The translations under genes and the position numbers were made by a program. From the NCBI GenBank assembly GCA_041738715.1, contig JBGSPI010000132.1, forward strand, positions 1-64,000: a stretch of 64,000 bases of DNA, given 5' to 3'. Origin of the DNA: Chamaesiphon sp041738715. GTDB lineage: Bacteria > Cyanobacteriota > Cyanobacteriia > Cyanobacteriales > Chamaesiphonaceae. The stretch's first letter is position 1, and every line of letters begins with the position of its first letter. The notes under the pieces are model-generated. The model worked only from the letters and a program-made list of their open reading frames with translations. It made no database searches and was not told the origin of the DNA. This document shows, piece by piece, positions 58,837 to 64,000 of this stretch.

Positions 58837-61362
58837 ATGAAATCCTTTTTATCATCCCTCCGCAAACTTGACTCTTCCGCTCATGTTGTACTCCGTGATC
58901 GAATAGCTTCTCGCCGACAGTCTCAGTTGTTTACATCCTTGTCTCAGGTTTCAAGCGCGATCGATAAATCTATGAAAGCCAAAAAATACCAAATATTGCA
59001 AACCACTTTGGTGTTGGCGTACCAGCAACTGACCAGCAGTTGGATATCGCAATCAAGGCGGATCTCAAGGGTTAGCCTCACAATCACTTTGTCTAGCGAA
59101 GTAGTATTGGGAATATTTTCAGTCTCAACTTTCCCAGCCTCAGCAGCACCAGTGAACGTAAATGTCTGTTTCAAGACAGGTTCGGAACTCGATCTCAACA
59201 GAGGAGTTAATACCAATACTAGAGCAAAGCTAACCAACGCAGCCTATTTCGGAACAGGTGGAACCGCTGCCCCTGAAACCTTTGTATTTAAGACTCTTTC
59301 ATCGGTTACTGCGGCTACTCTTAGCAGCAACGGGTGTCAAATTTACTTTGGCGGTGGGGCAACGGCTCAAGACGTTAACAGTACTGAAGCTGCCGTACTT
59401 GCAACTTGGCGACAAACTACTGGACATTTTCTGCTGGCTGGCTGTGATTATGCAGGAAATGTTATCTGTTCAAGTTCTGGGCGCACTCTGACCGCCATTC
59501 CTAATGGTGGAGTTTCAATTAATTCACTTTTGTCGTACAACCCCTTAACTTGTGGAGGCGCACTTTCAATTGGAACTTATGGGGGTGCATCAACCTCTCT
59601 GGGGATGTTGGCTGGAGATGCACTCTTAGCTAAACACAACACTGCACTTCAGCAACCTGCTGCAATTACAGATAACCTCGTTACGCCAACATTTCTGTTT
59701 ACAGCAGATGCAGACATGTATGGAAGTAACGGTGCAAGCGCAGTTGGGGCTGGTGCCACAGCTACCACTGATCAAGCAATATTTGTTGTTAACAGCTTTA
59801 AATTTGCCTTGGACGCAATCATGGGTCGCCTCGGAAGCCCGCAATGCTTTGCATCCTATAACCAAAAAGCCGATTTGGCACTCAGTATTTCGACAACCAA
59901 TGCATCTCCTACTGTAGGGGGGCAAACAACGGTAACAATAACAGCTATAAATCAAGGGCCTAGCAATGTCACGGGCGTTACAGCTACTGTGAATCTTCCT
60001 TCCGGTCTAACACTCGCAAGCCAATCAGGAACTGGATCTTATAGTACTTCAACCCAGGCGTGGAGTATTGGTTCTCTTGCCAACGGTGCATCTGCATCCA
60101 TTACGTTAACTTTAAATGTAAATAGCTCTGGCTCGTTCAGTATTCCGGCTCAAATTACCCAATCAAGTTTAGCAGATATCGATTCATCAACGAATGTGGG
60201 CTTTGGCGTTGATGACCTCAACGATGGTATTGCTGATGATGATGAGGCAAGTGTTGTTGTCGTCGGTAATTCTATGATTGACTATGGAGATGCGCCAATC
60301 ACTGGCACAGCACCAAATGGGACGGGCACAAATGCTTATGGTGAAGCCATCCATGACATAGTTGCTGGTATCAAATTAGGCGCAACAATCAGCGCAGAAA
60401 CAGCCTCGATCGCTAATGCCACAGCGAGTGGTGATGGTACTACTGACGACGGTATCAGCAGCTTTCCTACTTTGACTGTCGGAGCAACCAGCTACAGCAT
60501 TCCCGCTGCCAATGTCACGGCAACGGGAACGGGGACACTGCACGCCTGGATCGATTTCAATAAGAATGGTACGTTTGAGGCCGGGGAATATACCAGCGTT
60601 GCGGTTAATAGTAATACGCCTGCGGGGGCACTGAATTGGACCGGCATTACGGCTGGTGCTGCTGGAAATACCTTCGCCCGTTTTCGCTTTACTAGTGATA
60701 CCACCGTCACAGCGAGTACTCCCAGTGGAAGTGCCACTAATGGTGAAGTAGAAGATTATCAGTTGTCGATCGTTGGTAATCCCAACGTGCTATTAGTCAA
60801 GCGAATTACAGCTATTAATGGTGGGACTAGTACCGTTGGCGGTGACAATTTAGGCGGCTACATAGTAGAGACAGCTAATGATAGTAATACTAAATGGCCA
60901 ACACCTGTCAACATATTTCTCCTTGGTGGTACTGATGGTGGTAGTGTCAAACCAAATGATGCTCTGGAATACACCGTTTATTTCCTCTCTGCGGGTGAAG
61001 CTCCTGCCAATAAAGTCACGTTCTGCGATCGAGTGCCGGATAATGTCACTTTTATCCCGACAGCCTTTAATGGTATTACTCATGATACTAGTGGTCTCTC
61101 TACTGCCGAGCGAGGTATCGCTGTTAACCTCAGTGGCACATTAAAGTCATACACCAACATCGCCGATGGTGATTTTGCTCGTTACTATCCGCCAGATCCC
61201 ACCCAAGATTTACCGGATTCTTGTAAGAAATTGCCAACAGATCTCCCGCCGAAAAATACTAATGGGGCGATCATCATCAATCTCGGCGATTTGCCCAACG
61301 CTACCGTACCTGGAGAAGCTGGTAGTTATGGCTTTGTCCGGTTCCAAGGTCGAGTGAAATAA
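58837..61362 (+). CDS. large secreted protein with DUF11 and GEVED domains
   Basis: The 841-residue protein has a long N-terminal leader with a hydrophobic stretch ending FPASAAPVNV near 95-107, a possible late signal peptide. A beta-rich domain (about 110-345) is followed by a DUF11 repeat (LALSISTTNASPTVGGQTTVTITAINQGPS). DDLNDGIADDDE leads to a GEVED domain ending NGEVEDYQLSIVG. A C-terminal isopeptide-like segment has GDNLGGYIVET and ALEYTVYFLSAGEAPANKVTFCD. It probably forms part of the cell surface or matrix. No anchor (LPxTG) is visible. It could be functionally paired with the partial gene at 63653. Confidence 0.75.
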   Translation: MKSFLSSLRKLDSSAHVVLRDRIASRRQSQLFTSLSQVSSAIDKSMKAKKYQILQTTLVLAYQQLTSSWISQSRRISRVSLTITLSSEVVLGIFSVSTFPASAAPVNVNVCFKTGSELDLNRGVNTNTRAKLTNAAYFGTGGTAAPETFVFKTLSSVTAATLSSNGCQIYFGGGATAQDVNSTEAAVLATWRQTTGHFLLAGCDYAGNVICSSSGRTLTAIPNGGVSINSLLSYNPLTCGGALSIGTYGGASTSLGMLAGDALLAKHNTALQQPAAITDNLVTPTFLFTADADMYGSNGASAVGAGATATTDQAIFVVNSFKFALDAIMGRLGSPQCFASYNQKADLALSISTTNASPTVGGQTTVTITAINQGPSNVTGVTATVNLPSGLTLASQSGTGSYSTSTQAWSIGSLANGASASITLTLNVNSSGSFSIPAQITQSSLADIDSSTNVGFGVDDLNDGIADDDEASVVVVGNSMIDYGDAPITGTAPNGTGTNAYGEAIHDIVAGIKLGATISAETASIANATASGDGTTDDGISSFPTLTVGATSYSIPAANVTATGTGTLHAWIDFNKNGTFEAGEYTSVAVNSNTPAGALNWTGITAGAAGNTFARFRFTSDTTVTASTPSGSATNGEVEDYQLSIVGNPNVLLVKRITAINGGTSTVGGDNLGGYIVETANDSNTKWPTPVNIFLLGGTDGGSVKPNDALEYTVYFLSAGEAPANKVTFCDRVPDNVTFIPTAFNGITHDTSGLSTAERGIAVNLSGTLKSYTNIADGDFARYYPPDPTQDLPDSCKKLPTDLPPKNTNGAIIINLGDLPNATVPGEAGSYGFVRFQGRVK

Positions 61363-61443
61363 ACATAATGTGGGTAGGGATAATCATGAATCACCCCTAC
61401 CCACATTACTATGCTGAATTTAATATTCGATCAGCACAAATAA

Positions 61444-61728
61444 TCAAGATTGGTGTTGTCCTACATATTCACGCAAAGCACGGTTGATTCGAGTTTGATA
61501 GCCTTCATCCTGCAAATGATGACTTTTGAACCAGTCTAAAATATCCGCGTCTATCCGTAGAGTTATTTGCTGCTTAATTGGTCGATAAAATACCCCCCTG
61601 TTGGCATCACTCCAGTCTCGAACTTCTGGCACATCCAATGTATCGATCCGATTTTCTGGCAGAGCAGCCAAATCATCAATTTCAGACTGGATCTCCGCTG
61701 GGAGTGAATTAAAATGTTCCTTCTTCAT
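61444..61728 (-). CDS. BrnA-type antitoxin
   Basis: The protein is 94 residues from MKKEHFNSLPAEIQSEID. VPEVRDWSDANRGVFYRPIKQQITLRIDADILDWFKSH is the BrnA (DUF4415) ribbon-helix-helix core, then GYQTRINRALREYV. ATGs at 61743 and 61788 are also in frame; the 61728 start has a GGAG site just upstream. It overlaps the BrnT gene by about 20 bases. It should bind BrnT and repress the operon. Confidence 0.88.
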   Translation of the reverse strand: MKKEHFNSLPAEIQSEIDDLAALPENRIDTLDVPEVRDWSDANRGVFYRPIKQQITLRIDADILDWFKSHHLQDEGYQTRINRALREYVGQHQS

Positions 61729-61999
61729 ACGTTCTCCGTTCATAAACTGTGGCTTTCCGTGCGCTGATAATCCGTCCTGTTTCTTCACCTGTTAATGGAT
61801 CGAATTCCGACCAAGTATGTACTACTAATATAATCAATTGACCGACTAGCCCGATCGTTTGCCAGCGTTCCTCAGCTGGAAATGAGTCCATCCGGCTAAC
61901 TGCCAGCGGATCTGCGAATACATATTGGGCAGCCTCAAAACTCAACCCATGCTTTCGTTTATTAATCCGACTTTTCTCTTCGTCCCAGACCCACTGCAA
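61709..61999 (-). CDS. BrnT-type toxin
   Basis: The 96-residue protein begins MQWVWDEEKSRINKRKHGLSFEAAQYVFADP, the BrnT motif with WDxxKxxxNxxKHGxSF. RWQTIGLVG and GRIISARKATVYERRTYEE complete the domain. BrnT is a RelE-fold ribonuclease. The family's catalytic basic and His residues are present. It is first in the toxin-antitoxin operon. It appears intact. Confidence 0.9.
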   Translation of the reverse strand: MQWVWDEEKSRINKRKHGLSFEAAQYVFADPLAVSRMDSFPAEERWQTIGLVGQLIILVVHTWSEFDPLTGEETGRIISARKATVYERRTYEEGTF

Positions 62000-62210
62000 T
62001 TTTGACTCCTGATCTTTATATAACTACTAATATGTAACTACACATCTGATTTGTCAAGATGCCATACACCGATTAACTGGAGATGAGAGAGATTCAGAAA
62101 AATCGATTGTCTGTGGTTTTGGGCTAGCATAATAAAATACGCATACAGAATCTAGACTAAAGCCATAGCAGTTGAAATCACCAATCGGGAACTAGGAATA
62201 ATTAAAAATT

Positions 62211-62810
62211 ATGCAATCTCTAGAAACCAGACCCCTATTAGTTGATATTAGCCATATCACTCTGCGCCTGACTCATGCAGAGTTCGAGCAACTGTGTCAA
62301 GACAATCCAGACATGCCATTTGAGTTAACAGCTACCGGAGAATTAGTCATCATGGCACCAGCAGGATGGGAAAGCTCCGAGAGAAATATTGATTTGGCAT
62401 CTCAGGTGTTTAATTGGAATCGACAAGCTAAATTAGGCAAAGTGTTTGACTCTTCTGGCGGCTTTACCTTGCCATCTGGTGCAGTTCGATCGCCTAATGT
62501 TACTTGGATTGAAAAATCTAAATTCGAGGGTGTCTCGGCCAAAATTGCCTTCCCACAGATCGTTCCCGATTTTGTAATTGAGCTACGGTCTATGAGCGAT
62601 AGTTTAACCACCCTTCAAGCCAAAATGTTGGAGTATCAAACTAATGGTGTGCGGTTGGGCTGGTTGATTAATCCGCAGCAACAGCAGGTGGAAATTTATC
62701 GATTGGGGCAAGAAGTGGAAGTATTGCAGTCTCCCCTGACGCTCGATGGCGAAGATGTACTGGTGGGATGCTCGATCGATCTCAGTAAGATTTGGCCAGA
62801 ACCGGAATGA
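62211..62810 (+). CDS. Uma2-family (DUF820) putative endonuclease
   Basis: The 199-residue protein has the Uma2/DUF820 fold, which is very abundant in cyanobacteria. Motifs are LTHAEFEQLCQDNPDMPFEL, GELVIMAPAGWESSERN, SSGGFTLPSGAVRSPNVTWI and VPDFVIELRS (PD...ExR in place of ExK). The position of the family's K is changed to R here (VIELRS), as is frequent. The function is unproven, with possible nuclease activity. It is complete and monocistronic. Confidence 0.88.
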   Translation: MQSLETRPLLVDISHITLRLTHAEFEQLCQDNPDMPFELTATGELVIMAPAGWESSERNIDLASQVFNWNRQAKLGKVFDSSGGFTLPSGAVRSPNVTWIEKSKFEGVSAKIAFPQIVPDFVIELRSMSDSLTTLQAKMLEYQTNGVRLGWLINPQQQQVEIYRLGQEVEVLQSPLTLDGEDVLVGCSIDLSKIWPEPE

Positions 62811-62908
62811 CGTTAAGTAGTAGGTTTGATATTAAAATGTAAATACGACTTAAGATTGGAGCCAAAGCCGTATTTTCAAACCAACATATTAATAACCACA
62901 ATAGCATT

Positions 62909-63274
62909 ATGTCAGCAGAACGGTTCGACAGACTAGAAAGTCAGCTATCTCAAGTTATTCAATCTATTGCGACGATGCAGCAGAATATGGCTACGAAGCA
63001 GGACATGTTTGCCATCGAGCAGAGAGTATCTGCCATCGAGCAGAAAGTATCTGCCATGCAAAATAATATTGATGCTGTCCGTGAAGATATTAACTCCCTG
63101 CGCCGTCGAGTTGAAAGTAATGAAGGAACGCTGATAGTTGCTATCCGTGAAGGATTCCGCAGTCAAGAAGACTCGATTAACGATATTAACTATGATTTGT
63201 CCGTTAACGAACGAAAAACTCGTCGATTGAGTCGTCGGGTGACTCGATTGGAACGTCAAGACCTTGATGAATAG
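62909..63274 (+). CDS. coiled-coil protein, hypothetical
   Basis: The 121-residue protein is almost entirely coiled coil, with heptads in RFDRLESQLSQVIQSIATMQ, VSAIEQKVSAMQNNIDAV, INSLRRRVESNEG and TRRLSRRVTRLERQDLDE. The AIEQxVSAIEQK repeat resembles DUF1640-type and cyanobacterial coiled-coil proteins often found beside Uma2 genes. No catalytic motif. It is followed by a terminator. Confidence 0.7.
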   Translation: MSAERFDRLESQLSQVIQSIATMQQNMATKQDMFAIEQRVSAIEQKVSAMQNNIDAVREDINSLRRRVESNEGTLIVAIREGFRSQEDSINDINYDLSVNERKTRRLSRRVTRLERQDLDE

Positions 63275-63652
63275 AGGCATCACGATAACTTTAGTTTCAG
63301 CACCAACTCTGTTGGTGCTTTTTTATTGACTAAACTACGGATACTTCAGTCAAGGTCGATCGAGTATATTTTGAGCCACCTTGCAATAATTGTAATTCTC
63401 GATCTCCGTAAATATACGATCGATAAAAAGTTTCCACCGCAGAAAGTTCCGTAGCTGTACTGGTATCAAATCAAACTTTGGCAGGACAGAATAGCAGAGT
63501 AAGACTTTTTAGTCAGTAGTCAATCGAAACCAGTGAGTTGGGGCAAAACTATTACCAGCCTAATATTCCTCACAGCAGAGAACTATCAACTGACTCTTGG
63601 CTTACATCCCCGGTTTGAGTAAACGTAACCAACTATAGAGGAATTCCTTCCT
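63275..63652. other. 378-base gap before the right-edge secreted protein
   Basis: It starts with the terminator at 63299-63325. The remainder shows no ORF of note. A GAGGA stretch at about 63638-63642 could be the ribosome site of the partial gene at 63653. Confidence 0.5.
63299..63325 (+). terminator. rho-independent terminator after the coiled-coil gene
   Basis: AGCACCAA pairs with TTGGTGCT around a five-base loop and is followed by TTTTTTA, 25 bases past the stop codon. Confidence 0.9.
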
Positions 63653-64000
63653 GTGAGACCAGCACGTACAGATAGAAATAATATCATTGCTTACGCCCGC
63701 CCGTTAATTGCTTCCGCGCTACTGGCTGGTGGCTTCGTTCAACTGGCAGCACCAGTATTTGCTCAAGTAGTACCTGTGGCTAACTCAGAAATTAGCAACA
63801 CGGCAACTGCATCTTATGAAGATCCCAACGTTCCCAACGTACCGATTAGTACTGTCTCCAATACTGTCACCGTCAAGGTCGCAAAAATTGCTGGTATCTT
63901 GGTGACAGCCGAAGGCTTCACCCAACCAAACACGACCGATGCCTTCAAACCAAATGAAACGGTATATGCGAACTTCAAAGTTACCAACACTGGTAACGAT
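63653..64000 (+). CDS. secreted DUF11-like protein, N-terminal part (runs off the window)
   Basis: The frame is open from GTG 63653 to the end (116 codons). A signal peptide is visible: basic start, ARPLIASALLAGGFVQLAAP, then a VFAQ cleavage site near residue 36-39. The mature part has NSEISNTATASYEDPNVPNV and FKPNETVYANFKVTNTGND, the beginning of a DUF11-type repeat. Its length is unknown. The nearby protein at 58837 carries related domains. Confidence 0.75.
   Translation, partial: MRPARTDRNNIIAYARPLIASALLAGGFVQLAAPVFAQVVPVANSEISNTATASYEDPNVPNVPISTVSNTVTVKVAKIAGILVTAEGFTQPNTTDAFKPNETVYANFKVTNTGND

Overview
The window is a stretch of cyanobacterial chromosome. Support comes from ndhM (a subunit specific to the cyanobacterial/plastid NDH-1 complex), a menE-like ligase of phylloquinone synthesis, a half-size GDT1/UPF0016 transporter, a group 1 sigma factor, and dense GCGATCGC (HIP1) and GATCGATC motifs. 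Long interspersed and tandem repeats add to this. A Chamaesiphon-like genome would fit the GATCGATC-rich style, but the genus is a guess. Most core genes are housekeeping and sit singly or in short operons.

Layout. 1-400: nested mobile-element debris (5' end of an IS1-type transposase, a truncated tnpB, an IS605-type left end). 550-3900: RRM protein, methyltransferase, GHL10 glycoside hydrolase, TIGR03643 protein. 3980-6860: a candidate RiPP locus with a Gly-Gly leader peptide, a HopA1-like putative lyase and an APH-like putative kinase, the enzyme pair of class V lanthipeptide and thioamitide pathways. 7000-13800: VOC-like protein, tsaB, GH116 glucosidase, TPR protein, 5-formyl-THF cyclo-ligase. 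13800-15640: cyclophilin lipoprotein, an internally deleted IS605-type element, mazEF. 15840-20600: Ser/Thr kinase, beta-propeller protein and a two-gene permease operon. 20820-42360: rimM, purH, NAD kinase, sigA, dedA, sbcC, D27-like, era, scpA, NDP-sugar pyrophosphorylase, GDT1, menE, ndhM, nuclease, ferredoxin, tRNA-Ser, ribF, folP, dnaB, rplI.

42510-51290 is a defence island next to tRNA-Gly. It holds an ISH3-like transposase remnant, the tail of an Mrr-like nuclease, and a type I restriction system in order hsdR, hsdM, hsdS. Three tandem REPIN-like elements, one carrying a REP-associated tyrosine transposase, fill the whole hsdR-hsdM gap. A HigBA-like pair on the opposite strand fills the hsdM-hsdS gap. 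A vapBC pair whose toxin has a stop codon follows.

51500-57300: J-domain/TPR protein, hisZ, TPR protein, a HEAT gene bracketed by a long inverted repeat, a GxxExxY gene bracketed by inverted arrays of an AACTATGATTTA-type repeat, and an aminotransferase. 57460-62000: a ribbon-helix-helix antitoxin with a frameshifted PIN toxin, a large secreted DUF11/GEVED protein and brnTA. 62200-64000: Uma2 nuclease-like protein, a coiled-coil protein and the start of another secreted protein.

The strongest candidates for new biology are the RiPP locus, the REPIN/RAYT cluster inside the restriction operon, the repeat-bracketed GxxExxY cassette, and the tnpB-less IS605-type element whose end supplies the mazF stop codon. 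No CRISPR array, rRNA operon or prophage was seen.
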